6,655 bases of DNA from Bacillota bacterium (GCA_023457175.1 JAEWMM010000096.1:1-6655); one strand, 5' to 3'; shown: positions 1 to 6,341, counted from the first letter of the stretch. A program made the numbers and translations. The notes: a model not told the origin generated them from the sequence alone.

Positions 1-1
1 C

Positions 2-1015
2 AAGGCCGGCTTTGAAATGCTGGTCAACAACTTCTCGGTCGGCATTATCGGCTTGCTTCTGGCCATTCTGGGCTTTTATGTCATCGGACCCGTTGTCGCC
101 GCCATCACAATGTTCCTGACCGCCGGCGCCAACGCCATTTACAACATGGGGTTTTTACCGCTGATCTCTATTTTTGTCGAGCCGGCCAAAATCCTCTTCC
201 TGAACAATGCGATCAATCACGGCATCATGGGGCCTATCGGCCTTGAGCAGTCGGCCGCGGTCGGAAAATCCATTATGTTCCTGGTCGAGACCAACCCCGG
301 CCCCGGCATGGGTATTATTCTGGCCTATTGGCTGTTTGGCAAGGGCAATGCCAAAAGCTCCGCTTCCGGCGCCGCAATCATTCACTTCCTGGGCGGTATC
401 CACGAGATCTATTTCCCCTACGTTCTGATGAATCCGGCGCTGCTTCTTGCGGTCATCGCGGGCGGCGCAAGCGGTGTTATGACCTTTGCCGTCACCGGAG
501 CGGGCCTGGTCGCCACACCGTCTCCGGGCAGTATCTTCGCATTGCTGGCCATGACGCCCAGAGGCGATCATATCAAGGTGCTGCTCGGCGTGCTGATTTC
601 CTGCGCGGTATCCTTCCTGGTCGCTTGCATCTTCGTCAAGAAGCGGGCTGCTCAGGAGTCGGATGTTGACCTTGAGCTGGCGCAAGAGACGATTCAGTCC
701 ATGAAGAAGGAGAGCAAAGGCCAGTTGAGAAAGTTGACGGGAACCGTTGTATTCGCCTGTGACGCGGGCATGGGCTCCAGTGCGATGGGCGCCACAATGC
801 TTCGCAAAAAGCTCAACGAGGTAGGCTTGGACATCAAGGTGATACATTCGGCTATTGAGGATATTCCAGCCGACGCGACCTACGTTCTGACACAGCGGGT
901 GCTCGCGGATCGCGCCAGGGCGAAATCGCCAAGAGCCCAGCTGTTCACAGTCGACAATTTTATGGACGCAAAGAGCTATGAGGGCTTTATCGAATCGTTG
1001 ATGGCGAAGCTGTAA
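2..1015 (+). CDS. mtlA: PTS mannitol-type transporter subunit EIICB (5'-partial)
   Basis: This is the membrane permease and phosphotransfer subunit that takes up a hexitol (mannitol by family) and phosphorylates it during transport. The frame is open from base 2 (Lys-Ala-Gly-Phe-Glu before Met at 17), so the start lies upstream; compared with E. coli MtlA as I recall it, roughly 120 N-terminal residues are missing. Counting from Met at 17, residues 1-205 are hydrophobic EIIC. They include the near-invariant stretch around FVEPAKILFLNNAINHG (residues 53-69), NPGPGMG (93-99) and the substrate-site motif GIHE (127-130, Glu codon 404-406). A charged linker (about 208-240) leads to the EIIB domain with phospho-cysteine motif ACDAGMGSSAMG (247-258; Cys248 codon at 758-760). 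The protein stops after EIIB at tandem TAA TAA codons, so the EIIA domain fused in E. coli MtlA is absent; the separate gene at 3167 supplies it. Family assignment is firm. Substrate could be another hexitol, since the cryptic E. coli CmtA is similar. Confidence 0.95.
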   Translation, partial: KAGFEMLVNNFSVGIIGLLLAILGFYVIGPVVAAITMFLTAGANAIYNMGFLPLISIFVEPAKILFLNNAINHGIMGPIGLEQSAAVGKSIMFLVETNPGPGMGIILAYWLFGKGNAKSSASGAAIIHFLGGIHEIYFPYVLMNPALLLAVIAGGASGVMTFAVTGAGLVATPSPGSIFALLAMTPRGDHIKVLLGVLISCAVSFLVACIFVKKRAAQESDVDLELAQETIQSMKKESKGQLRKLTGTVVFACDAGMGSSAMGATMLRKKLNEVGLDIKVIHSAIEDIPADATYVLTQRVLADRARAKSPRAQLFTVDNFMDAKSYEGFIESLMAKL

Positions 1016-1027
1016 TAACTGCATATT

Positions 1028-1072
1028 ATCAGGGAGGATGGCCGTTTTGTTGCTGCGGCCGTCCTCCCTGAT
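1028..1072 (+). terminator. Strong hairpin between mtlA and mtlR; probable attenuator or partial terminator
   Basis: Bases 1028-1044 pair with 1056-1072 as a 17-bp stem, all Watson-Crick except one G-U, around an 11-nt loop (1045-1055, TTTTGTTGCTG). The stem is GC-rich and begins 10 nt after the tandem stop codons of mtlA. The 3' flank (GGGGTTTAATTTGG) is only a broken U-tract, so full intrinsic termination is doubtful. It may lower transcription into mtlR relative to mtlA, or protect the 3' end of an mtlA message. The flank on the opposite strand has no U-run, so a minus-strand terminator is less likely. The structure is seen directly; the role is inferred. Confidence 0.6.
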
Positions 1073-1084
1073 GGGGTTTAATTT

Positions 1085-1091
1085 GGGGGGG
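1085..1091 (+). promoter_or_regulatory. Poly-G ribosome-binding site of mtlR
   Basis: A run of seven G residues ends 5 nt before the ATG at 1097 and is the only purine-rich element in position to pair with the 16S 3' end. It replaces the AGGAGG/GGAGG motifs used by mtlF, the dehydrogenase gene and ptsH, so the regulator may be translated less efficiently than its neighbours. It supports the start at 1097. Confidence 0.5.
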
Positions 1092-1096
1092 ATTGA

Positions 1097-3148
1097 ATGG
1101 ACATCACCACGCGGCAGCGGGCAATTCTGGAACGGATACTTGACACCGACGGATTTATTACCCTGGGGCGCATCGCAGATGCTCTTGGGCTCAGTACCCG
1201 TACGGTGCAGCGTGATTTGATGGCTTTTTCAAAAGGCATTGGGGAATCCGCGCGCCTGATTGAGGCTAAAAGCGCCAATGGCGTGCGGTTTTGCGGCGAT
1301 GCAAAACAGCGCCAGTCGCTGCGCAGACAGCTGGCAGGCCGTACCGAGCTGCGGCCCTCCTATACGCAGAATGAGCGCATAACCGCTATTCTGTATACGC
1401 TTCTCACCGAAAACGGACCGCATAAAATCTATTCTTTTTCCAGAAATCTGAGCGTGACCGAAGCGACTATCGGCGCAGACTTAGATAAATGCGAGAGCTG
1501 GCTGCAGGACAATAAGCTGGCGCTGGTGCGAAAGCCCGGTGTCGGCGTCTATATCGACGCGGGCGAATGGCAGCGCCGCCGTGCGCTTATAGCGCTGTAT
1601 TACAGCTGGGTGGAGGAAAACGGCGCGCCCGACTATGCGTTCAGACAGCCTATTGCGTCGGTGAATGCATTGTTTGAGACGGGCCTGATAGAGGCGCTCA
1701 AACAGGTGCTGGACGAAACCGACCAGGAGGAAGAGCTGATTCTCAACGACCGGGGCCGCGCCGCGCTGCTGGTTCATCTCTACCTGATCGTGCGTCGCGT
1801 GCGGGACGGCGCCAGCATCACCGGGCCGATTCCGAGCCTCAACAGCGACGGCGAGGCGCAGCGGCTTGCAAAGCGCCTGATTCAAAAGATGACGCAGCAC
1901 TGCGGCACCGTGATTCCAGATGGAGAAACGGGCTATCTGACCGCCATTCTGATGGCGGCGCAGGGACTGCGCGGCTTTGGCACCGAGAGCAGCATTCTGC
2001 GGGCGAAGGGTATCGCGGATAAGATCATCAAGATCGCCGAGGCTAAAACGGGGCTTTTAATCGAGCCGGAGGGCGGATTTTATAACGCTCTGGCCAAGCA
2101 CCTGGTGCCCACCATCGAACGGCTTAATATGAATATGCCGATCCGCAACCCGATGCTGCGCGAGATTCAGACCCACTATGGCGCGCTTTACGAGCTGGCC
2201 AAAACCTGCGCCGCCATCATTGAAGACGAGCTGGCAATGCCTGTGCCGGAATCGGAAATCGGCTATATTGCGCTGCATTTAGGCGTTGCGCTTGAGGACA
2301 GCCGCAGCTCCTATATCCGGCGCTGCCGCGCCGTTGTCTGCTGCCCCAGCGGCATTGTCACCGCACAGCTGCTGGCGCTCAGGGTCAATCGCGAGTTCCC
2401 CGATATTGAAATTGTCAGTAAAATTCCTACTTCAAACATCGATTGCAGACGGCTGCTTGAAACCGGCGTAGAGATGATTATTTCGACCGTGCCCATCGAG
2501 AGCGCAGGGCTGCCGTGCGCCGTAGTTTCACCGTTTTTAAAGGACAGCGAGAAGGATAATATCTGGAATATTCTCAAGGCATGCAAAACCGAGCTTCCGC
2601 GGGAGAGAAGCGATATCAGGATATCAAATTTTGTCGGGGGCCTCACCGAAACCAAAGCCTACATAGACGCCATTCTGCAAATTATGGGGAACCTGTTCGT
2701 CTGGAAGGACGACGGCTGCGCGACGGTGACCGAGCTGGTTCAAAAGGCCGCGGCCCATATGACCGCGACCACCGAGCAGCGCGGCACGCTGGCCAAAGAC
2801 CTGTTTGCGCGCGAACGCTTTGGCAGCACCATTACCGAGAACAACAAAACCATGCTGCTGCACTGCCGCTCTGCCGCTGTCGACCGGCTCTGGCTGGGCG
2901 TCGTAACGCCCAGATGCTTTATTCATTCCCACAATATGCAGGAGATCGGGCTGAAAACCATTCTGATCATGGTCGCCCCGGCCGATTGTCCCCGGCAGTC
3001 GCTTGAAGCGATCAGCGCCATCAGCTGTGCGGTTGTGGAAGAGCCCTGGTTCATCGAGACGCTGCGATCGGGCGATGGAACCCTTTGTCACGCGGCTGTC
3101 GAAAAAGTACTCATGGCATTTTATCAGAATATCATTACCAAACGTTAG
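1097..3148 (+). CDS. mtlR: MtlR-type transcriptional activator (HTH, two PRDs, EIIB-like and EIIA-like domains)
   Basis: This is a 683-residue DNA-binding activator of the BglG/MtlR class, whose activity is set by PTS phosphorylation; B. subtilis MtlR is of similar size (about 694). An N-terminal winged HTH covers roughly 1-65 (GRIADALGLSTRTVQRDL, 24-41). An Mga-like second HTH region spans about 90-170. PRD1 (about 185-300) has His227 in LLVHLYL. PRD2 (about 310-405) has His335 (LAKHL) and His394 (IALHLG). An EIIB-like domain follows (about 410-500, CCPSGIVTAQLL, phospho-Cys probably Cys416). A C-terminal EIIA-like domain (about 525-683) has the likely active His589 (LLHCR). In the family, HPr phosphorylation of PRD2 activates, while EIIA/EIIB phosphorylation inhibits, linking transcription to substrate flux. 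In PRD1 the second conserved His position appears to be Ile284. It presumably activates this operon from a site upstream of the window. It is not an RNA antiterminator: the N-terminus is HTH, not a CAT domain. Confidence 0.93.
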   Translation: MDITTRQRAILERILDTDGFITLGRIADALGLSTRTVQRDLMAFSKGIGESARLIEAKSANGVRFCGDAKQRQSLRRQLAGRTELRPSYTQNERITAILYTLLTENGPHKIYSFSRNLSVTEATIGADLDKCESWLQDNKLALVRKPGVGVYIDAGEWQRRRALIALYYSWVEENGAPDYAFRQPIASVNALFETGLIEALKQVLDETDQEEELILNDRGRAALLVHLYLIVRRVRDGASITGPIPSLNSDGEAQRLAKRLIQKMTQHCGTVIPDGETGYLTAILMAAQGLRGFGTESSILRAKGIADKIIKIAEAKTGLLIEPEGGFYNALAKHLVPTIERLNMNMPIRNPMLREIQTHYGALYELAKTCAAIIEDELAMPVPESEIGYIALHLGVALEDSRSSYIRRCRAVVCCPSGIVTAQLLALRVNREFPDIEIVSKIPTSNIDCRRLLETGVEMIISTVPIESAGLPCAVVSPFLKDSEKDNIWNILKACKTELPRERSDIRISNFVGGLTETKAYIDAILQIMGNLFVWKDDGCATVTELVQKAAAHMTATTEQRGTLAKDLFARERFGSTITENNKTMLLHCRSAAVDRLWLGVVTPRCFIHSHNMQEIGLKTILIMVAPADCPRQSLEAISAISCAVVEEPWFIETLRSGDGTLCHAAVEKVLMAFYQNIITKR

Positions 3149-3166
3149 CATTAGGAGGACAACGCA

Positions 3167-3655
3167 ATGCCCATTTTTGGAAAGAAAGAAGAAAAGCGCC
3201 GGCAGCTTGCCGAAAGCTTCAAATGCCTGCGGCCGCAGGATATCCATGTCGGGTGCACCGCACAGGACAGGTTTGAGGCAATCCGTATGGCGGGGCAATA
3301 TCTGGTGGCGCGCGGCAGTGTCGAGCCGGACTATATTGAAGCGATGATCGCGCGGGAAAATACCGTGACAACCTATATCGGAGAGGGCGTCGCTATTCCG
3401 CACGGCGTCGGCGAGGCTAAAAAGCTGATTAAAGAGACCGGCCTTGTGGTGCTGCAGTTCCCTCAGGGCGTTGCCTTCGGCGACGAGAAGGCGCAGCTTG
3501 TCATCGGCATTGCGGGGCTGGACGACGAGCATCTGCCGATTTTGCGCGCGGTCGCCAACATTATGCTGGATGAGACGCTGCTTGAGCAGATTAAAACTAC
3601 CCCGGATGCCGATTATATCTACCGCACGCTCGCCGCGGGGGAGCCGGAGACATGA
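3167..3655 (+). CDS. mtlF: PTS mannitol-type EIIA component
   Basis: This cytosolic protein takes phosphate from HPr and passes it to the EIIB domain of the upstream EIICB. The active-site histidine is His79 in IGEGVAIPHG (71-80; codon 3401-3403). It is followed by the family pattern TGLVVLQFPQGVAFG (91-105) and LVIGIAGLDDEHLPIL (111-126), matching the EIIA part of E. coli MtlA and B. subtilis MtlF. It has 162 residues, against about 145 for most stand-alone MtlF. The extra length is a charged N-terminal segment (MPIFGKKEEKRRQLAESF), after which FKCLRPQDIHVG resembles the segment that joins EIIB to EIIA in fused MtlA. The start is set by AGGAGG at 3153-3158, 8 nt before the ATG. It lies 18 nt after mtlR, and its TGA overlaps the next ATG (ATGA at 3652-3655), implying translational coupling. 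Confidence 0.94.
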   Translation: MPIFGKKEEKRRQLAESFKCLRPQDIHVGCTAQDRFEAIRMAGQYLVARGSVEPDYIEAMIARENTVTTYIGEGVAIPHGVGEAKKLIKETGLVVLQFPQGVAFGDEKAQLVIGIAGLDDEHLPILRAVANIMLDETLLEQIKTTPDADYIYRTLAAGEPET

Positions 3656-4599
3656 TCATTACAGTAACGCTCAATCCGGCTGTCGATAAAACGGCGCTGT
3701 CGCCCGGTCTGACCGTCGGGTGCGTCAACCGGCTTGACGGCATCCGGCTTGACGCCGGGGGCAAGGGCATTAATGCGTCAAAGGTGATACAGCAGCTTGG
3801 CGGCGTGTCGGTCGCAATGGGCTTTATCGGCGGCGCCGCCGGTGCGTTTATTGAGCGGGCGTTGACCGAAATGGGCCTCTCGGTAGATTTTGTACCGATA
3901 CCGGGTGAGACCCGTACCAACTTAAAGCTGGTGGATCCACAAAACAAAACCTATACCGATTTAAACGAGCCGGGGCCGAAAATTGATGCCGGCGCGCTGC
4001 ACGCATTCGAAAACCGGCTGTTGTCAAAGGCAAAGCGCGGCGACATCGTCCTGCTGGCCGGCAGCGTTCCGGCGGGGGTGGACGACCACATCTATGCGTC
4101 GTGGGCCAGACGGCTCAAGCAGGCCGGCGTTCATGTCGCGGCCGACCTGGACGGCGAGCGCCTGCGCCGGGTCATGGCAGAAAAGCCGTGGCTCATCAAG
4201 CCCAATGACGAGGAGCTGCGGCAGCTTCTGGCGCTGCCGGATATCGAAATCCCCACGCTGGCAAATGCCGCAAGATCGCTTTGCCAAGCCGGGGTGGAGG
4301 TTGTGGTGGTGTCGCTGGGCGCGCGCGGTGCGCTTTTTGCGGATAAGACCGGTGTTCTGTTGGCAAAGGGGCCCTCTGTTGCGGTCAGCAGCACGGTCGG
4401 CGCGGGCGACACGGTGACAGCCGCGATGCTGTTCGCCCGCGAAAGCGGGATGAACCTGCCCCAAGCTGCGCGTCTTGCGGTGGGTGCTGCAACCGCCAAG
4501 GTGACGCAGGAGGGCAGCAGCCCGCCGCCGCGTGAAGAAATTGAGCGTTATGCGCGGCAGGTTTCGGTGTCGGTTTATCAAGAAGGGACGGAGGGATGA
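3652..4599 (+). CDS. fruK: PfkB-family sugar-phosphate kinase, 1-phosphofructokinase-like
   Basis: This is a ribokinase-fold (PfkB) ATP-dependent kinase of the FruK / tagatose-6-phosphate kinase group, predicted to make a ketohexose 1,6-bisphosphate for aldolase cleavage. The N-terminus MIITVTLNPAVDKT is typical of this group. The first PfkB signature is AGGKGINASKVIQQLGG (35-51). LAGSVPAG (135-142) and IKPNDEEL (182-189) follow. The second signature is VGAGDTVTAAML (249-260), with catalytic base Asp253 (codon 4408-4410). At 315 residues it is the usual length. The region TRTNLKL (87-93) resembles the TRxNxK of 1-phosphofructokinases more than tagatose-6-phosphate kinases, though this separation is weak without alignment. 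It begins inside the mtlF stop (ATGA) and ends 3 nt before the dehydrogenase start. Kinase family is firm. Substrate (fructose-1-P, fructose-6-P or tagatose-6-P) is inferred. Confidence 0.88.
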   Translation: MIITVTLNPAVDKTALSPGLTVGCVNRLDGIRLDAGGKGINASKVIQQLGGVSVAMGFIGGAAGAFIERALTEMGLSVDFVPIPGETRTNLKLVDPQNKTYTDLNEPGPKIDAGALHAFENRLLSKAKRGDIVLLAGSVPAGVDDHIYASWARRLKQAGVHVAADLDGERLRRVMAEKPWLIKPNDEELRQLLALPDIEIPTLANAARSLCQAGVEVVVVSLGARGALFADKTGVLLAKGPSVAVSSTVGAGDTVTAAMLFARESGMNLPQAARLAVGAATAKVTQEGSSPPPREEIERYARQVSVSVYQEGTEG

Positions 4600-4602
4600 C
4601 GC

Positions 4603-5853
4603 ATGCTGACAAAAGCGGTCAGACTTTACGGCGCGGGCGATCTGCGCCTTGAGGAATTTGAGCTTGGAGAAATCAGGGATGACGAGATTCTGGTGGAGGT
4701 AATTTCAGACAGCGTCTGCATGTCTACTTATAAATGCGCGTCGCTCGGGCCGGCGCATAAGCGTGTTCCGAAGGATGTCGCGCAGCATCCAACCATCATG
4801 GGCCATGAGATGGCGGGCAATATTGTGCAGGTCGGGGCGAAATATCGCGGTCAATTTAAAGAGGGCGATAAGTTTACCATGCAGCCCGCGCTCAATTATA
4901 AAGGCAGCATGTGGTCGCCCGGCTACTCGTATACCCGTTGCGGCGGCAATGCCACCTATTGCGTCATGCCGCCCGAGGTTATGGAATTGGGGTGCCTGCT
5001 GCCCTATACCGGCGAGGCCTATTTCGACGCTTCGCTCGCAGAGCCTATGTCCTGCTGCATCGGCGCTTTTAATGCGGCCTACCACACCCGCATGGGGGTA
5101 TATACCCATGACATGGGCATCAAAGCGGGCGGCAGGCTGGCCATATTGGCGGGCGCAGGCCCGATGGGGATGGGCGCTGTCGAGTATGCGCTTGGCTGCG
5201 ACCGGCGTCCCGGCGTCATTGTTGTGACCGACATCGACGAAAGCAGACTGGTACAGTGCCGGCGCTTTTTTACCGAAAAGGCTGAAAAAAACGGCGTTGC
5301 GGTCTATTTTATCAATACAGCCGGAATGTCCGACCCTGCCGGAGAGCTCAAAGCGATTGCGGGCGGCGGCTTTGACGACGTGATGATCTTTGCGCCGGTC
5401 GGTGCGCTGATGACGTTGGCCGGCGGCATACTTGGCCGCGACGGCTGTATCAACTTCTTTGCCGGCCCCACCGACACACAGCTGACGGGCAGCATCAACT
5501 GCTACGACCTGCATTATAATTCCGCACATGTGATGGGTACGACCGGCGGCAACACCGACGACATGAAAGAGTCTCTGGCGCTGTCGGCGCAGGGGCGCAT
5601 TAACCCGGCCGTCATGATCAGCCATATCGGGGGCATGGACTGTGCCGCACAGACCATTCTGACGCTGCCGCAGCTCGGCGGCGGCAAAAAGCTGATCTAT
5701 AACCCTATTTCGATGCCGCTGACCGCCATTGCCGATTTCGGCGCCAAGGCGAAGGAAGACCCCCGCTTCGGCGCGCTGGCCGGTATTGTAGCGGCCAATA
5801 ACGGCCTGTGGTGCGCATCGGCCGAAGAGTACCTGCTGGCTCACTGGAAATGA
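4603..5853 (+). CDS. Zinc-dependent MDR dehydrogenase, L-sorbose-1-phosphate reductase / YggP-like
   Basis: This 416-residue medium-chain zinc dehydrogenase is predicted to oxidise the hexitol phosphate delivered by the PTS to a ketose phosphate. Likely catalytic zinc ligands are Cys39 (SVCMSTYK), His68-Glu69 (IMGHEMAG) and Glu147 (SLAEPMSC). The segment CASLGPAHKRVPKDV (45-59) resembles SorE. The Rossmann loop GAGPMG (184-189) is followed by VVTDIDESR, whose Asp210 at the end of strand 2 suggests NAD(H) preference. The four-cysteine structural zinc lobe of classical alcohol dehydrogenases is not evident; residues 93-120 instead hold a QPALNYKGSMWSPGYSY-type segment. GGAGG at 4590-4594 sits 8 nt before the ATG. 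The length suits SorE and E. coli YggP (about 410-425). E. coli yggP lies beside cmtAB, a mannitol-type PTS, so the pairing here is not accidental. It takes the place normally held by MtlD. A galactitol-1-phosphate dehydrogenase (GatD-like) activity is the main alternative. Confidence 0.85.
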   Translation: MLTKAVRLYGAGDLRLEEFELGEIRDDEILVEVISDSVCMSTYKCASLGPAHKRVPKDVAQHPTIMGHEMAGNIVQVGAKYRGQFKEGDKFTMQPALNYKGSMWSPGYSYTRCGGNATYCVMPPEVMELGCLLPYTGEAYFDASLAEPMSCCIGAFNAAYHTRMGVYTHDMGIKAGGRLAILAGAGPMGMGAVEYALGCDRRPGVIVVTDIDESRLVQCRRFFTEKAEKNGVAVYFINTAGMSDPAGELKAIAGGGFDDVMIFAPVGALMTLAGGILGRDGCINFFAGPTDTQLTGSINCYDLHYNSAHVMGTTGGNTDDMKESLALSAQGRINPAVMISHIGGMDCAAQTILTLPQLGGGKKLIYNPISMPLTAIADFGAKAKEDPRFGALAGIVAANNGLWCASAEEYLLAHWK

Positions 5854-5888
5854 CCGGCTCAAATAAGTAAGAACGGAGGCCATCGCCT

Positions 5889-6158
5889 ATGTATTCGAGA
5901 GTGACCACGATCAAGAACAAAACCGGACTGCACGCCCGGCCCGCAGCCGAATTTGTCGCCGCCGCCGGAAAGTTTTCCGCCCGTCTGTTTATACGCCGAA
6001 CCGCTGAGGAGGAGCGTTCCAACGCCAAGTCGATCATCCGGTTGCTGGCCGCAGGCCTTGCCTTTGGCGAGGAGATTGAGCTGAGCGGTTCGGGCGACGA
6101 CGAGCAGCAGGCCGTCGACAGCCTGATTGCGCTAATCGATTCGGGCTTTGGCGAATAG
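5889..6158 (+). CDS. ptsH: HPr phosphocarrier protein
   Basis: HPr is the small cytosolic phosphocarrier that moves phosphate from enzyme I to EIIA proteins and to PRD regulators such as the upstream MtlR. The 89-residue product has the active-site motif TGLHARPAAEFV (12-23) with His15 (codon 5931-5933). The regulatory serine is Ser48 in SNAKSIIRLLAAG (codon 6030-6032), equivalent to Ser46, because the preceding loop (about 37-45, RRTAEEERS) is two residues longer than usual. The C-terminus DEQQAVDSLIALI matches the last HPr helix. GGAGG at 5875-5879 lies 9 nt before the ATG. It follows the dehydrogenase gene by 35 nt. By eye the sequence around Ser48 and the C-terminal helix is closer to E. 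coli HPr (KSLFKLQTLG, DEQKAVEHL) than to the usual Bacillota KSIMGVMSLG. It may therefore be an operon-dedicated paralogue rather than the housekeeping HPr. Confidence 0.93.
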   Translation: MYSRVTTIKNKTGLHARPAAEFVAAAGKFSARLFIRRTAEEERSNAKSIIRLLAAGLAFGEEIELSGSGDDEQQAVDSLIALIDSGFGE

Positions 6159-6167
6159 TATGCGCCA

Positions 6168-6187
6168 TATAGTCGTTTAACCTGTAA
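6168..6187 (+). repeat. Left terminal inverted repeat
   Basis: TATAGTCGTTTAACCTGTAA is the exact reverse complement of 6308-6327. It begins 9 nt after the ptsH stop codon. Confidence 0.95.
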
Positions 6188-6307
6188 CCTTGCCCGACTT
6201 TGCGGTCTATTTTATGCATAGCCGTGTTGTCGTCTGAGCCTAAGCGTCAGCCCGCCTGTGTCCTGCGCCTTGCTCTGCGCAAAATATCCTCGCAAATTCC
6301 AGTAATT

Positions 6308-6327
6308 TTACAGGTTAAACGACTATA
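6308..6327 (-). repeat. Right terminal inverted repeat
   Basis: TTACAGGTTAAACGACTATA on the + strand is the exact reverse complement of 6168-6187. It ends 14 nt before the ptsI ribosome-binding site. Confidence 0.95.
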
Positions 6328-6341
6328 CCACCAGCCATAAC

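Larger units (their letters stand above)
6168..6327. mobile_element. 160-bp MITE-like element with perfect 20-bp terminal inverted repeats
   Basis: The element is bounded by perfect 20-bp inverted repeats (6168-6187 and 6308-6327) and holds no plausible gene. Complementarity continues inward at mirror-image positions: TTTGCG at 6199-6204 matches CGCAAA at 6291-6296, each 12 nt from its repeat. Bases 6208-6218 also pair with 6276-6286 at 9 of 11 positions, so the whole unit could fold as a long imperfect hairpin. Its GC content is 47% by my count (75 of 160), below the surrounding genes. CCA is present just outside both ends (6165-6167 and 6328-6330), a possible 3-bp target duplication; alternatively a TA duplication is hidden in the TATA...TATA ends, as for IS630/Tc1-type elements. 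Removing it leaves a ptsH-ptsI gap of about 40 nt, in line with the rest of the operon. No transposase is nearby. An invertible segment is an alternative. Confidence 0.68.

Noticed and set aside
155..1024. Minus-strand open frame of 289 codons opposite mtlA
   Set aside because: It is a shadow of the EIICB gene with low-complexity, Arg/His/Gln-rich translation.
1038..1220. Possible 60-codon leader gene starting inside the mtlA-mtlR hairpin
   Set aside because: The AGGGAGG is directly against the ATG with no spacer, the start is buried in the stem, and most of the frame overlaps mtlR in another frame.
2624..3532. Minus-strand open frame of 302 codons across the mtlR end and mtlF
   Set aside because: It spans two well-supported + strand genes and shows no domain.
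4705..5883. Long minus-strand open frame of 392 codons
   Set aside because: It lies antisense to the dehydrogenase gene, whose motifs are clear. The product is rich in Arg, His and Gly with no recognisable domain, as expected for an antisense shadow in GC-rich coding DNA.
5854..5888. Possible promoter or cre site before ptsH
   Set aside because: The 35-nt gap holds only the GGAGG site; no -35/-10 pair or catabolite-response palindrome can be supported.
6168..6327. Integron attC site: GTTTAAC (6175-6181) fits RYYYAAC and GTTAAAC (6314-6320) fits GTTRRRY
   Set aside because: Perfect pairing extends 7 bp outside and 6 bp inside these cores without the unpaired spacers of attC, the flanking genes form a pts operon rather than cassettes, and no integrase is visible. 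The match follows from the repeat sequence itself.
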